Program-made: the position numbers and the translations under genes
Assembly (NCBI RefSeq): GCF_003590335.1
Contig: NZ_MIET01000010.1
Coordinates: 37,008 to 101,007, forward strand
From: Pseudoalteromonas sp. MSK9-3
GTDB taxonomy: Bacteria > Pseudomonadota > Gammaproteobacteria > Enterobacterales > Alteromonadaceae
Direction: 5' to 3'
DNA: 64,000 bases
Notes under the pieces: model-generated
What the model saw: the letters and a program-made list of their open reading frames with translations, nothing else
Databases searched by the model: none
What the model was told of the DNA's origin: nothing
Shown here: positions 55,456 through 64,000 of the stretch, one piece after another
Layout: every line of letters begins with the position of its first letter
How positions within the stretch are numbered: position 1 is the first letter of the stretch

Positions 55456-57573
55456 ATGAAGCATATTTCTATTCGCAGTAAATTACTGGTTTTTGTCGGA
55501 GTATTAGTTACAGTTATGGTATCAGCCTTGACTGTATTTACTTGGTTGCACCTAAAAGAAGAAAATAACGCCCAGAACAAACGTGTTCAAGAAGTCCTAT
55601 TTAATGAAATACGGCAAAACTTGACTGCTCAAAGCCAGTTCTATGGGCAAAAGGTTGCTGGCTTTATCAATGAAGCTTATCGGATCCCATATACTTTTGC
55701 GGGTGTACTCAATAGCACCAGTGCAGAAAAGCCATTAACACGGGAGAGTGTGCAGCTTGCCATCTCTGGTGCGCTAGCACAGAATAAACTTGTGTCGTCC
55801 ATGTATGCACAATTTGAAAGAAATGGCTATGACGGGTTAGATGATCAATATGGTACTGGAGCCTCTCATTCAGTAGTAGGAGCCGGAACATTTGAACTCT
55901 ACTTTACACAAGATGCATCGGGCATAGCACAGCAACAAGTCGCGTCAGCAAGTGATAAATACTTAGACAACCGTAACGAATTTGGCCTGCGTGAAGCCGA
56001 GTGGTACTTGTGTGCAAGAGATAAAAATGCCCCCTGTATTATGGAACCTTATTTATACGAGATGAGCTCTGGTACACAAACAATGATGACGTCATTAACA
56101 GTACCAGTAAACAGTGGTGGTGCATTTAAAGGGCTTGTTGGGGTAGATGTTAATCTGCCAATTTTTCAAGAACTTGTCGATGAGCTTTCTCGCTCTTTAT
56201 ATAACGGGCAAGCTAAAGTGACTTTATTAAGTGAATTAGGGCTTGTGGTTGGGTCTAGCCACTACGAAAAGCTAGCAAGGCCATTGAGCGAATCAATTAA
56301 TAAAACCCGAGCCAATAACTTAAAAGTGTTACACCGTAACCAAGGCTTTTCTGAATTTGAAGAGGATATTGCCGTTGCGGTTGCCATTGATATTCCACTG
56401 GCAAGCACAACTTGGTCATTAGTGATTGAATTACCTAAAGCGGTAGTATTAAGTAATGCTAATTTACTGGCAAAAGAGCTTGAAGAATCAACAGATGCAT
56501 TAGGTCGATGGATGATGTTCGTGGGCCTCGTGATCGCGGGTATTGGCGTGTTTATTACGGTTATTTTAGTGAATACCGTTATTAGGCCATTGACCCATAT
56601 TCAACATAGGGTAGAAAACTTAGCCTCAAGTGAAGGAGATTTGACTCATGAACTAGAGGTAAGTGAACACGCTGAATTGATCGCACTAGGCAGAGGGTTT
56701 AATGCCTTTACCAATAAACTGCGTAACATGATTGATGATTTGAAATTACTGGCTGAGCAATCTTACCAGCAATCATTTTCGACCACAGAAGTGGCAATCA
56801 ACATTAAAAATAAAGTCGCAAACCAACATATTGAAATAGACAGTGTGGTTACCGCCATAAATGAACTCAGTGCCACCGCGGCTGAGGTTGCACGTTCGTC
56901 TGAACAAGCAGCAAGTAGTACCAATGATGCCACAAAGCAAGTGCAAGAAAGTGAAGCCGGCATTATAAAAACAACTGAAACAGTTCATGAAATGGCTTCT
57001 CAAGTACTTGAAGCGAAACAAGCAATAAACAAGGTGGCAGAACGAAGTAGTGATATTTCAAAAATACTCGATGTGATTAGGGCCATTGCAGAGCAAACAA
57101 ATTTGCTGGCATTAAATGCCGCTATTGAAGCCGCAAGAGCGGGCGAGCAGGGGCGTGGGTTTGCAGTCGTGGCTGATGAAGTCAGGGCGCTTGCCTCAAA
57201 AACACAGGCATCAACCGACGATATCAGCAAATTGATTGATAACTTAACGTTTGAAGTGGGCAGCTCTGAGAAAATCATCGAAAGCTCGGTCGCACATGGG
57301 GAGCAAGCGGTTGATTACTGTCAGCAGTCGTCTCAGGCAATGAGCACTATGGTGGCTGCATTGACCAGTATTTCTAATGAAGTAACGCAAATTGCCACAG
57401 CAGCAGAAGAGCAAAGTATGGTAACGGAAGAGATCAATACCAATACCACCAGTATTGCAGATGCGGCCGCTGAGCTATCGGAACTTGCTGATCAAGTTGA
57501 ACAGGCCGCCAGTGTCATGACGGAAATTGTTGAACAAAAGCATACGCAATTAAACCTACTTAAAACAAAGTAA
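55456..57573 (+). CDS. methyl-accepting chemotaxis protein with dCache-type sensor
   Basis: The 705-residue protein has a membrane helix at about 10-30, a large extracytoplasmic Cache-like sensor to about 345, a second membrane helix at about 351-373 and a HAMP domain ([18 protein letters not shown]). The MCP signalling domain has the conserved tip [20 protein letters not shown] and [11 protein letters not shown]. It relays ligand binding to CheA/CheW. The ligand is unknown; dCache domains often bind amino acids. No chemotaxis genes are adjacent. Confidence 0.93.
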   Translation: MKHISIRSKLLVFVGVLVTVMVSALTVFTWLHLKEENNAQNKRVQEVLFNEIRQNLTAQSQFYGQKVAGFINEAYRIPYTFAGVLNSTSAEKPLTRESVQLAISGALAQNKLVSSMYAQFERNGYDGLDDQYGTGASHSVVGAGTFELYFTQDASGIAQQQVASASDKYLDNRNEFGLREAEWYLCARDKNAPCIMEPYLYEMSSGTQTMMTSLTVPVNSGGAFKGLVGVDVNLPIFQELVDELSRSLYNGQAKVTLLSELGLVVGSSHYEKLARPLSESINKTRANNLKVLHRNQGFSEFEEDIAVAVAIDIPLASTTWSLVIELPKAVVLSNANLLAKELEESTDALGRWMMFVGLVIAGIGVFITVILVNTVIRPLTHIQHRVENLASSEGDLTHELEVSEHAELIALGRGFNAFTNKLRNMIDDLKLLAEQSYQQSFSTTEVAINIKNKVANQHIEIDSVVTAINELSATAAEVARSSEQAASSTNDATKQVQESEAGIIKTTETVHEMASQVLEAKQAINKVAERSSDISKILDVIRAIAEQTNLLALNAAIEAARAGEQGRGFAVVADEVRALASKTQASTDDISKLIDNLTFEVGSSEKIIESSVAHGEQAVDYCQQSSQAMSTMVAALTSISNEVTQIATAAEEQSMVTEEINTNTTSIADAAAELSELADQVEQAASVMTEIVEQKHTQLNLLKTK

Positions 57574-57594
57574 CAACCTTGCCACACCGTAACG

Positions 57595-57623
57595 GGCTGC
57601 ATAGCAATATGCAGCCTTGTTTT
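57595..57623 (+). terminator. intrinsic terminator of the chemoreceptor gene
   Basis: GGCTGCATA and TATGCAGCC form a perfect 9-bp stem with a GCAA tetraloop, followed by TTGTTTT. Confidence 0.8.
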
Positions 57624-57711
57624 ATGTAGTGATGTAAAAGGGGTGCTTATTTTTAAGTTCGTCGCGTAGCACTACGCAAACAAGCAGTGTGAGCACTTTT
57701 CTTGCTGTTAA

Positions 57712-58527
57712 TTACAAAGTGCTGACATCATCACTACGATTGTTTTTAGAAGAACAAATCATCATAGTCAGTAGTGCGCCACAGCTAAGTGCCCATGCAA
57801 TGTACACAAGCCCTTCGAAATTATCGTAAATAAAGGTCCAAGATTTCAAGTCAAAAAGAACATAAGCCAAATGTTCTAATAGAATTAAAAAATTGATTAT
57901 TGCCATATAAATAAACACCCAATGAAAAATACCATCGAAATGTGTCAACTCTATATTTTTTGAATGATAGATTTTTCTAGAAAGCTGTACTCTAAAAATT
58001 AATATGAAAGTAAGTGCTAAACTAAACCCCAAGTTAGTACCATAAATCAATAGACCTTGCAGTAATGCATTGCCACTGGGAGTAACGGAGTTGATCAAGC
58101 CCAGTTCAAAAACAAGACGATTTGTCCCTGTTATAACTAATATAAACCCAGTTATATGTGCCATGTTAATGTTTTTTGTGCACACGGCATAAGCTGTACA
58201 TACAACAAGCAAGAATAAATATAACTGGGTTACAATATCAGGGCTCCACAGCTGGCTGAATATGAATGCTATTGTGACAAAATCAAGTAATTTGGCCTTG
58301 CCACTGCTTTTTGCATCTTCTCGTATGTTTTTTATTTGCTTAAGTAACACTGCGGTGTCTAATTTACAATAACGTAACCAGCTAAAAAGTTTCTTAGACG
58401 GAATGTCACTAACACCTAACTCATAATTGATGATGGTTTTTCTATCAACGTCTAGCCTATTGGCCATGGTTTGTTGTGTGATGCTAGCACGTACGCGTAA
58501 GGCTTTTAGATCTTCACCGTCAATCAT
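57712..58527 (-). CDS. XRE-type HTH fused to a six-helix membrane domain (fused paralogue)
   Basis: The 271-residue protein has an N-terminal XRE helix-turn-helix (LKALRVRASITQQTMANRLDVDRKTIINYELG, seen in two stretches). About six membrane helices follow between residues 81 and 258, with conserved NINMAHITGFILV and NFEGLVYIAWALSCGALLTMM blocks. It is a one-component, membrane-bound regulator candidate. The DNA of its 3' end is about four-fifths identical by eye to the membrane gene at 58869-59468, showing tandem duplication. The sensed signal and target are unknown. No operon partner lies downstream. Confidence 0.75.
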   Translation of the reverse strand: MIDGEDLKALRVRASITQQTMANRLDVDRKTIINYELGVSDIPSKKLFSWLRYCKLDTAVLLKQIKNIREDAKSSGKAKLLDFVTIAFIFSQLWSPDIVTQLYLFLLVVCTAYAVCTKNINMAHITGFILVITGTNRLVFELGLINSVTPSGNALLQGLLIYGTNLGFSLALTFILIFRVQLSRKIYHSKNIELTHFDGIFHWVFIYMAIINFLILLEHLAYVLFDLKSWTFIYDNFEGLVYIAWALSCGALLTMMICSSKNNRSDDVSTL

Positions 58528-58868
58528 ATCTTTTGACCTATGTTACATTAAATTATCAGGTGGAGTGCATATTCGAGAAGTCACCTGTATTGATTCTCGC
58601 CTTACTTAGCTATTTATGAGTAGCAAAGGGCAGGTTTATATATAGTATGATATTTTTAAGTAAATTAATAAGTAAATAAATTGCAAGCATATTGTATTAA
58701 CTTTAAGTTTAGTGTTTGAAGTTTAGCTTGTAATTAATGGAGGTTTTTATCGTTGAGTAACCAAATGGAGCTTAAACATAAAGTGTGTGACATGTTAGAG
58801 TGGTACTCAGGGGGAGTAGACCGGTGGCTAGAGGTAATTACATATCGTAATGTAATTACCTGTATTTA
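58528..58868. other. 341-base region between the paralogous regulator loci
   Basis: No secure gene is present. A TTG-started frame (58753-58986, +) with GGAGG 9 bases upstream runs antisense into the next gene and is not called. The region holds the 11-bp inverted repeat at 58833-58860 and AT-rich AAGTAAAT direct repeats near 58659. Confidence 0.4.
58833..58860. repeat. perfect 11-bp inverted repeat downstream of the split regulator locus
   Basis: GGTAATTACAT and ATGTAATTACC are exact inverted copies with a 6-base spacer, 8 bases beyond the stop of the minus-strand membrane gene. It may be a terminator-like hairpin or a protein site. Confidence 0.6.
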
Positions 58869-59468
58869 TTATAAAGTGCCGGCTTCATTTCCACGGTTGC
58901 CTTTAGAAGAACAAATCATCATAGTCAGTAATGCACCGCAGCTAATAGCCCACGCAATGTATAATAGTCCTTCGAAGTTATCGTAAATGAAAGTCAGTGA
59001 CTTAAATTCAAAAAGAATATAAAGCATATCTTCTAATAAAACTAAAACATTAATAGCGGTCACATAGATAAAAATCCAATGGAAAACACCATCAAAGTTT
59101 GTCAGTTTTATATTTTTTGAACGTGAGATAATTCGAGAAACCTGTACTCTAAAAATTAGTATTAAAGTGAGTGCCAAACTAAATACTAAATTCGTGCCAT
59201 AAATAAGCAGGCTCTGCAGTAATGGATTGTCACTGGGTGTAACGTCATTGATCAAATCAAGTTCAAAAATGATACGGTGTGCCCCAGAGACAAGTAAAAT
59301 AAACCCAGCGATATGCGCCATATTGATGTTTTTTATGTATATGGCATAGGCGGTACACATGGCCAACAGTGATAAATGCAAAGGTGTGACAATACGGTCA
59401 TCCCAAAGCTGCATATAAAAAACTGCAATTGAGGCAATACTGAACAAAATTAAATGGGAAGGTTTCAT
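58869..59468 (-). CDS. six-helix membrane protein, split paralogue of the fused regulator
   Basis: The 199-residue protein aligns throughout with residues about 80-271 of the fused regulator (NINMAHIAGFILL, NFEGLLYIAWAISCGALLTMM), but it has no HTH. It starts 3 bases after the stop of the 74-residue gene, with an AAGGA site. With the upstream HTH gene it makes a two-chain version of the fused regulator. It probably senses a membrane or lipophilic signal and acts on the HTH protein. Confidence 0.72.
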   Translation of the reverse strand: MKPSHLILFSIASIAVFYMQLWDDRIVTPLHLSLLAMCTAYAIYIKNINMAHIAGFILLVSGAHRIIFELDLINDVTPSDNPLLQSLLIYGTNLVFSLALTLILIFRVQVSRIISRSKNIKLTNFDGVFHWIFIYVTAINVLVLLEDMLYILFEFKSLTFIYDNFEGLLYIAWAISCGALLTMMICSSKGNRGNEAGTL

Positions 59469-59471
59469 TCT

Positions 59472-59696
59472 CTATCCTTGTGAATCGTTGCCAATAGGTA
59501 AAGGCCTGATAATTACATCATGTACAGGGGCCACCGCTATTGCTCTTGGCCGTTTGTTGGGGTTAAGCCCACACGATACTAAAGCACTGTCACCATCCGA
59601 AAGCACAGTTCGACCTGAATTTTTATTGAGTTTATCATTTTTTTTTATAAGAAAATTCATAGCGCTAAGAGCATTAAATAGGTTGGTTTGTCTCAT
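59472..59696 (-). CDS. 74-residue protein inserted between HTH and membrane genes
   Basis: Its ATG overlaps the HTH gene's stop by 4 bases (ATGA), so it is translationally coupled. The sequence has a basic N-terminal part (KKNDKLNKN) and a GDSALVSCGLNPNKRPRAIA then APVHDVIIRPLPIGN tail with one Cys. It has no signal peptide or membrane helix and I recognise no family. The fused paralogue lacks any counterpart, so this protein is unique to the split locus. It might connect or modulate the two neighbours, or be a signal peptide precursor; both are guesses. Confidence 0.55.
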   Translation of the reverse strand: MRQTNLFNALSAMNFLIKKNDKLNKNSGRTVLSDGDSALVSCGLNPNKRPRAIAVAPVHDVIIRPLPIGNDSQG

Positions 59697-59950
59697 AATT
59701 CTTCATCCTGTAAGCGTGAGGTTTTTGTGCGATTGACTTGATCACGAATTTGTTTAATTTCGTTTAGCAGTGATCCTGAGTCTATCTTACAATATACAAG
59801 CCACATGAAAAGCTGTTTTGAACGAATATCACTTACACCAAGCTCATAATTAATGATGGTTTTTCTATCACAGTCGAGCTTTTTAGCCATTTTCTCCTGA
59901 GAAATGGCCGCATTTACTCTCATAGCCCGCAGATCATCTCCATTTATCAC
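59693..59950 (-). CDS. XRE-family HTH protein (split paralogue)
   Basis: The 85-residue protein matches the first 80 residues of the fused regulator (LRAMRVNAAISQEKMAKKLD, CDRKTIINYELGVSD). GTG at 59950 is chosen because the fused copy begins at the same point (MIDGEDL against VINGDDL) and AAGGATAAGGAT precedes it; the longer ATG at 59998 adds 16 unrelated residues. It ends where the fused protein enters its first membrane helix. The inverted repeat GTAAAC/GTTTAC at 60034-60050 could be its operator. Confidence 0.72.
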   Translation of the reverse strand: MINGDDLRAMRVNAAISQEKMAKKLDCDRKTIINYELGVSDIRSKQLFMWLVYCKIDSGSLLNEIKQIRDQVNRTKTSRLQDEEL

Positions 59951-60033
59951 ATCCTTATCCTTTTTATTAATAGATAGAAAAGAGGTGGTTTCCCACATTC
60001 TATGTCGACATGATATTTACAAATAAAGAAAAA

Positions 60034-60050
60034 GTAAACATTACGTTTAC
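60034..60050. promoter_or_regulatory. operator-like inverted repeat upstream of the split HTH gene
   Basis: GTAAAC and GTTTAC flank a 5-base spacer about 85 bases before the HTH start. Six-base arms with short spacing suit an XRE dimer. No copy was found before the fused paralogue. Confidence 0.4.
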
Positions 60051-60280
60051 ATTTTGTGCAGCTATAACGTTAAGTTAGAGTAAAAAAGTTCGTTTAATGA
60101 TCATATAGGTACTTTTAGCGCTGTTCAAAGTAGTCAGTTTTTAACACCTAAGTGGTTAGTAGATTTATGAAGCAAAAGTGCAAATAGGACAACAGCCTAT
60201 ATTAGGCCGAACATCAGATTGGTAATTCATCAAAATAACTGGTGTTAGCCTCAAAGCTGGAATCTACCGCAAACTTGGCT

Positions 60281-60312
60281 TAGAATAACTGTTAATTTAT
60301 ACAGTTATTCTA
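60281..60312. promoter_or_regulatory. perfect 12-bp inverted repeat immediately before topB
   Basis: TAGAATAACTGT and ACAGTTATTCTA pair exactly with an 8-base AT-only loop. It ends 14 bases before the topB ATG, so it could be an operator or an mRNA hairpin that covers the ribosome site. Confidence 0.6.
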
Positions 60313-60326
60313 TATTAAGACCACAC

Positions 60327-62240
60327 ATGAAACTTTATATTGCTGAGAAACCATCGTTAGGCAGAGCGATAGCAGATGCATTGCCCAAACCACATAAAAA
60401 ACAAGATGGCTTTATTGAAACCAGCGATGGCAGCATTGTTTCGTGGTGTATTGGCCATTTACTTGAACAAGCGCAGCCGGATGACTATGACCCTAAGTAT
60501 AAAAAGTGGCAACATCAAGACCTACCTATCATACCAACTGAGTGGCAATTTAAAGCCAAGGCAAATACCAAAAAACAGCTTGGTGTCCTGAAAAAACTGA
60601 TAAAAAAGGCACAGACGATTGTACACGCTGGCGATCCGGACAGAGAAGGGCAGTTGCTTGTTGATGAAGTACTGCAATATGTGGGGCTATCTGAACGACA
60701 AAAACAAACGACGCAAAGGTTGCTGATAAGCGACTTGAATATTCAAGCGGTAAAAAAGGCGCTCAATACACAGCAGTCGAATCAAAACTTTGTGCCGTTG
60801 AGTGTATCTGCCCTTGCCAGAGCCAGAGCTGATTGGTTATATGGTATGAACCTAACACGTGCTTATACCCTTGCAGGTCAAAAGTCAGGGTATCAAGGGG
60901 TACTGTCTGTAGGGCGAGTACAAACACCCGTACTTGGTTTAGTGGTGAGAAGAGACGCAGAAATTGCAGAGTTTGTATCAAAACCATTTTATGAGGTTTT
61001 TGCACATTTACAGACGCAAGATAAGAGCCGCTTCTGTGCCAAGTGGCAGCCCAGTGACGCGTGTGCGCCCTATATGGATGAAGAAAAACGCGTACTAGTC
61101 AAAGGGCTTGCTGAAAATGTGGCCGCGCGCATAAAAGATCAAGAAGGTGAAGTCACCGCGATTGAGAAAAAGCCTAAAAAGCAGCTTGCGCCTTTACCGT
61201 ATAACTTATCAGCATTACAAATAGATGCCAGTAAAGCGTTTGGGATGTCGGCTAAACAGGTGCTTGACGTGTGTCAAAGCCTATATGAAAAACACAAACT
61301 TATTACGTATCCTCGTTCTGATAACCGATATTTACCAGTGGCGCATTATAAAGAAAGAGAATCGGTCGTGGCAGCGATGGTAAATAATAACGGGTGTGAG
61401 CAATCTAAAGTGGATGCCGCTAACCTGTCGTTAAAATCAAAATGCTGGAATGACAAAAAAGTCGCTGCCCACCATGCCATTATTCCGACCAGTAAAAAGT
61501 TGAAGTCCGCGCAGCTTGGCCATCAAGAGCAACAAGTGTACGGCCTGATCAGCAGGCAGTATTTAGCACAGTTTTACCCTGCGTTTAGCTATGATGAAAC
61601 CAAAGCTGAAATTATGATTGCTGGTGGTTTGTTCATCGCGAAGGCAAAACAAGTCAATGAGATTGGCTTTAAAGTACTGTTTGGTAAAGCCCGTGATGAT
61701 GAGGATAACTTATCTACTTACTTACCGCCTTTGATAAAAGGGCAGCGTTTACAGTGTCACGATGCCCAAATTCAAGAAAAGTATACTCAGCCTCCTCAGT
61801 ATTATACCGATGCAACATTGTTGGCTGCAATGACGGGGATCAGTCGTTATGTAAAAGACAAAGACATTAAAAAAATATTAAAAGAAACTGATGGTTTAGG
61901 CACTGAGGCCACACGCGCAGGTATTATCGAACTGCTATTTAAGCGTGGGTTTTTAGCTCGCAATGCAAAACAGATCAGATCGACAGAGCTAGGACAAGCA
62001 ATGATAGCCATGTTACCTGAATCACTTACGCTGCCTGATAGAACCGCATTATGGGAGTCTCACCTTGCACAAATAGCCAATAAGGAATGTACTTATCAAA
62101 TGTTCATGGACCCTTTATTGTCTCAACTGGGTGAATTTGTCAGTGATGCAAAGGTCGCAAATAACCCAGATTTAAAAGGGCTGTCTAAGCCGCGAACGTT
62201 TAAGCGTAAAACTCGAAAGCGTACAAAGGCAAAAAGTTAA
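60327..62240 (+). CDS. topB: DNA topoisomerase III
   Basis: The 637-residue protein is a type IA topoisomerase. It has the TOPRIM start MKLYIAEKPSLGRAIADALP and the acidic HAGDPDREGQ motif, VGRVQTPVLGLVVRRDAEI, and the active-site Tyr328 in LITYPRSDNRYLP, the same residue number as E. coli TopB. A basic KRKTRKRTKAKS tail ends it. It resolves catenanes and single-stranded crossings during replication and recombination. It is divergent from the split HTH locus. Confidence 0.95.
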   Translation: MKLYIAEKPSLGRAIADALPKPHKKQDGFIETSDGSIVSWCIGHLLEQAQPDDYDPKYKKWQHQDLPIIPTEWQFKAKANTKKQLGVLKKLIKKAQTIVHAGDPDREGQLLVDEVLQYVGLSERQKQTTQRLLISDLNIQAVKKALNTQQSNQNFVPLSVSALARARADWLYGMNLTRAYTLAGQKSGYQGVLSVGRVQTPVLGLVVRRDAEIAEFVSKPFYEVFAHLQTQDKSRFCAKWQPSDACAPYMDEEKRVLVKGLAENVAARIKDQEGEVTAIEKKPKKQLAPLPYNLSALQIDASKAFGMSAKQVLDVCQSLYEKHKLITYPRSDNRYLPVAHYKERESVVAAMVNNNGCEQSKVDAANLSLKSKCWNDKKVAAHHAIIPTSKKLKSAQLGHQEQQVYGLISRQYLAQFYPAFSYDETKAEIMIAGGLFIAKAKQVNEIGFKVLFGKARDDEDNLSTYLPPLIKGQRLQCHDAQIQEKYTQPPQYYTDATLLAAMTGISRYVKDKDIKKILKETDGLGTEATRAGIIELLFKRGFLARNAKQIRSTELGQAMIAMLPESLTLPDRTALWESHLAQIANKECTYQMFMDPLLSQLGEFVSDAKVANNPDLKGLSKPRTFKRKTRKRTKAKS

Positions 62241-62298
62241 GCTTGTAAATAAGATTTTTGCCACTATATAAGAAGAAAATACATCACAGAAAGCAAAT

Positions 62299-63156
62299 AT
62301 GAGTAACCAAATTCAATTAACGCCTGAAAATATTCAACAGACATTGGGTGAGCAAAACCAAGAAAAACTAATATTGCTTACTTTCTTCAGCGGACAAAAC
62401 CCTGATTGTGTTGCCCAAGCGTCAATTTTGACTAATCTAGCTGTGACTTATACCGACCATATTATTGTTGCGACGGTAGACTGCGATTTACAACAAGCAT
62501 TAGCAGGTCAATTAGCGCAGCAAATAAACTTACAAGCTTTACCTACATTAGTCATGCTAAAAAATGGTGCGCCTGTAGAAATGCTACCGGGTGCGCAAAC
62601 TGAAGACGACATCAAAAAGGCGCTTGCCAATCATTTACCAAAGCCTGAGATGCTTCTATTAGATCAAGCAAAGCAGGCACTGCAAAGTGATGACCAAAAC
62701 AGTGCCTTTAATTTTGCTAAACAAGCGTATGAAATAGACCCAACTAATTCGCGAGTTAAATTGGTATTGGCAGATATCTGTATTCAGATCCAGAAGCTAG
62801 ATGACGCTCAAGCATTGCTTGATAGCATTTTAGAAGAAGAGCGTGATGCATATTACCAAAACCTAGTGGCTAAACTAGCACAAGCACTGCAAGCGCAAGA
62901 GTCTCCTGAAATTCAAACTCTGAGTAAAGCGTTAGAAGCAGAACCTGATAATAATGACATTAAAGTAGAGCTTGCCTCATTATTTAATGATACGGGCAAA
63001 AAAGAGCAAGCGCTTGAGTTACTTTTTAGTGTACTAAGAAAAGATTTAAACTTTGGTGACGCCAAAAAACAGTATTTAGATATAGTCGCTTCTTTACCTG
63101 ATGGTGACGCAATTGCGGCAACCTACCGCCGCAAGCTATACAGTTTGCTGTATTAA
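62299..63156 (+). CDS. cnoX: thioredoxin-like co-chaperone CnoX (YbbN)
   Basis: The 285-residue protein has an N-terminal thioredoxin fold (residues about 1-112). The usual CxxC is replaced by NPDC (34-37), so it is not a normal thioredoxin; E. coli CnoX also has a single cysteine there. TPR repeats follow to the end (DPTNSRVKLVLADICI, EPDNNDIKVELASLF). CnoX holds unfolded proteins under chlorine or heat stress and hands them to GroEL or DnaK. A terminator follows at 63183. Confidence 0.9.
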   Translation: MSNQIQLTPENIQQTLGEQNQEKLILLTFFSGQNPDCVAQASILTNLAVTYTDHIIVATVDCDLQQALAGQLAQQINLQALPTLVMLKNGAPVEMLPGAQTEDDIKKALANHLPKPEMLLLDQAKQALQSDDQNSAFNFAKQAYEIDPTNSRVKLVLADICIQIQKLDDAQALLDSILEEERDAYYQNLVAKLAQALQAQESPEIQTLSKALEAEPDNNDIKVELASLFNDTGKKEQALELLFSVLRKDLNFGDAKKQYLDIVASLPDGDAIAATYRRKLYSLLY

Positions 63157-63182
63157 CGATAATTAGCTTTACTGTCTTTATG

Positions 63183-63213
63183 AAAACCATTGACGAAAGT
63201 TGATGGTTTTTTT
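63183..63213 (+). terminator. intrinsic terminator of cnoX
   Basis: AAAACCAT and ATGGTTTT form the outer stem, with GAC/GTT pairs inside and a GAAA tetraloop, followed by seven T. Confidence 0.85.
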
Positions 63214-63376
63214 GTATTAAAATTTGCGTATCTACAAATATCGCTAATACTTAAGCTCCCTCGCAGGAAAAACAGCCTGAAATATGACTTTATTGTTACT
63301 TTTCTATTGTTTTTGATAGGTTCGGTTCGAATATTGAACGAACGCTGTGTTTTTGTGATTTATTTTAAATAAACGC

Positions 63377-63404
63377 TTGCGCTTTTTCTCCATCTCCCTA
63401 TAAT
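63377..63404 (+). promoter_or_regulatory. rrn promoter P1
   Basis: TTGCGC (63377-63382) and TATAAT (63399-63404) are 16 bases apart, followed by a GC-rich discriminator (GCGACCCC), as expected for stringently controlled rrn promoters. Confidence 0.75.
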
Positions 63405-63514
63405 GCGACCCCACTGACACGGAGCGCTACGCTAATTTAGCAAAGCAAAACGAAGTCAGCGTCAAGTAAAACTTAGTTTAGCTTTTCACTTAAGAAAATG
63501 TTTAAAATTAAGTG

Positions 63515-63542
63515 TTGACAAAAAAATAGGAAAGCGTAACAT
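63515..63542 (+). promoter_or_regulatory. rrn promoter P2
   Basis: TTGACA (63515-63520) and TAACAT (63537-63542) are 16 bases apart with GCGC after the -10. It lies about 140 bases after P1, the usual tandem layout. Confidence 0.7.
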
Positions 63543-63600
63543 GCGCAGCCCTAGCGAGATAAAGTAAAGCGCTTAATCATCGCCCTGTTTTAAACAGGAA

Positions 63601-63612
63601 CGTTCTTTAAAA
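63601..63612 (+). promoter_or_regulatory. boxA-like antitermination element
   Basis: CGTTCTTTAAAA resembles the rrn boxA consensus TGCTCTTTAACA. It lies in the rrn leader, where NusB/S10 would bind; NusA is encoded in this window. Confidence 0.6.
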
Positions 63613-63825
63613 ATATGAAGCAATCATCTGTGTGGGCACTCGTACAGGTTGAGTTCTAACAGCGAACCTTCTTTCTTAGATTGAAGCTAGCAAAAAATTA
63701 GAGTCTCAATTGAACTGAGTGACCAACGGAAACAAGTTTACTTGTTTCAGCACAGTCAATTCGATTTCGAAAGAAATCAAAATCAGAATTCAATGAGCAC
63801 GAAACTTCGGTTTCAACAAAACTTT

Positions 63826-64000
63826 TAATTGAAGAGTTTGATCATGGCTCAGATTGAACGCTGGCGGCAGGCCTAACACATGCAAGTCGAGCGGTAACAG
63901 AGATAGCTTGCTATCTGCTGACGAGCGGCGGACGGGTGAGTAATGCTTGGGAATATGCCTTTTGGTGGGGGACAACAGTTGGAAACGACTGCTAATACCG
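63826..64000 (+). rRNA. rrs: 16S ribosomal RNA, 5' part (truncated by window end)
   Basis: TTGAAGAGTTTGATCATGGC is the universal 16S start, followed by TCAGATTGAACGCTGGCGGC and the AACACATGCAAGTCGAGCG helix. The first 175 bases are present. The V1 region (GGTAACAGAGATAGCTTGCT) is of the kind seen in Pseudoalteromonas. Confidence 0.97.

Larger units (their letters stand above)
59951..60326. other. 376-base divergent regulatory region
   Basis: No gene is supported. It contains GTAAAC-N5-GTTTAC (60034-60050) near the HTH gene and the 12-bp inverted repeat before topB (60281-60312). Confidence 0.45.
63157..63825. other. rRNA operon leader and promoter region
   Basis: This 669-base region holds the cnoX terminator, two rrn promoters and a boxA-like antiterminator. 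Small frames inside it are not called as genes. Confidence 0.6.

Noticed and set aside
58833..58860. Reading the inverted repeat as the end of a transposable element
   Set aside because: There is no transposase, no second copy and no target duplication nearby.
58753..58986. TTG-started 77-codon plus-strand frame with GGAGG 9 bases upstream
   Set aside because: A third of it is antisense to the conserved membrane gene, it starts with TTG, and it spans an 11-bp inverted repeat; coding is not supported.
63190..63372. 60-codon plus-strand frame after cnoX
   Set aside because: It begins inside the terminator hairpin and runs into the rrn promoter region; composition is that of AT-rich leader DNA.

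Overview
The window looks like a chromosomal segment of a marine gammaproteobacterium of the Pseudoalteromonas type. The base composition is moderately AT-rich. The metY-rimP-nusA-infB-rbfA-truB-rpsO-pnp block is in classical gammaproteobacterial order. The 16S rRNA start and its twin promoters, an Mrp antiporter operon with fused A and B subunits, inosine-guanosine kinase, a DUF3019/OmpV pair and a delta-type carbonic anhydrase all fit that group. This placement rests on recognition only; no search was run. No insertion sequence, prophage, integrase or CRISPR array was seen.

Layout. 1-5.1 kb holds a truncated secreted lipase, a large secreted choice-of-anchor-type protein, a lipoate-ligase-family protein and an orphan periplasmic binding protein. 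5.1-9.1 kb holds a glyoxalase-like enzyme, a ribbon-helix-helix protein, and a cell-wall cluster made of a BlaI-type repressor, an M56 sensor protease fused to an M23 endopeptidase domain, and an M23 lipoprotein. 9.2-15.6 kb holds a YjbR-type protein, a HAD phosphatase, a secreted SUMF1-fold/CBM protein, a CadC-like membrane regulator and a response regulator. 16-25 kb is mostly core: hpf, glsB, gsk, tadA, a tiny very basic protein with an almost perfect ribosome binding site, mltF and purL. 25.4-37.7 kb is accessory: an S41-like protease, a GlxA-type regulator, a three-gene overlapping operon (secreted zinc-hydrolase-like protein, parvulin-like foldase, anchored helical protein), OmpV/DUF3019, two overlapping photolyase/cryptochrome genes, a lipoprotein, a divergent globin and a delta carbonic anhydrase. 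37.9-47.1 kb is the metY to pnp translation/RNA-decay block with a chain of leader terminators and a pnp autoregulatory hairpin. 47.2-49.2 kb holds nlpI and an overlapping HExxH metalloprotein gene. 49.4-55.3 kb is mrpAB-C-D-E-F-G. 55.4-63.2 kb holds a chemoreceptor, two paralogous HTH/membrane regulator loci (one fused, one split with an inserted 74-residue protein), topB and cnoX. An rrn operon starts at 63.83 kb and is cut by the window end.

The most promising little-described systems are: (1) the BlaI / M56-M23 / M23-lipoprotein cluster with two operator-like palindromes over its start, a plausible wall-damage sensing circuit; (2) the duplicated XRE-type one-component membrane regulators, where the second copy is split into HTH, a 74-residue unknown and a six-helix membrane protein; (3) the secreted hydrolase with a co-translated foldase and an anchored helper; (4) the 52-residue arginine/lysine-rich protein after mltF. 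All functional links here are inferred from sequence and gene order.
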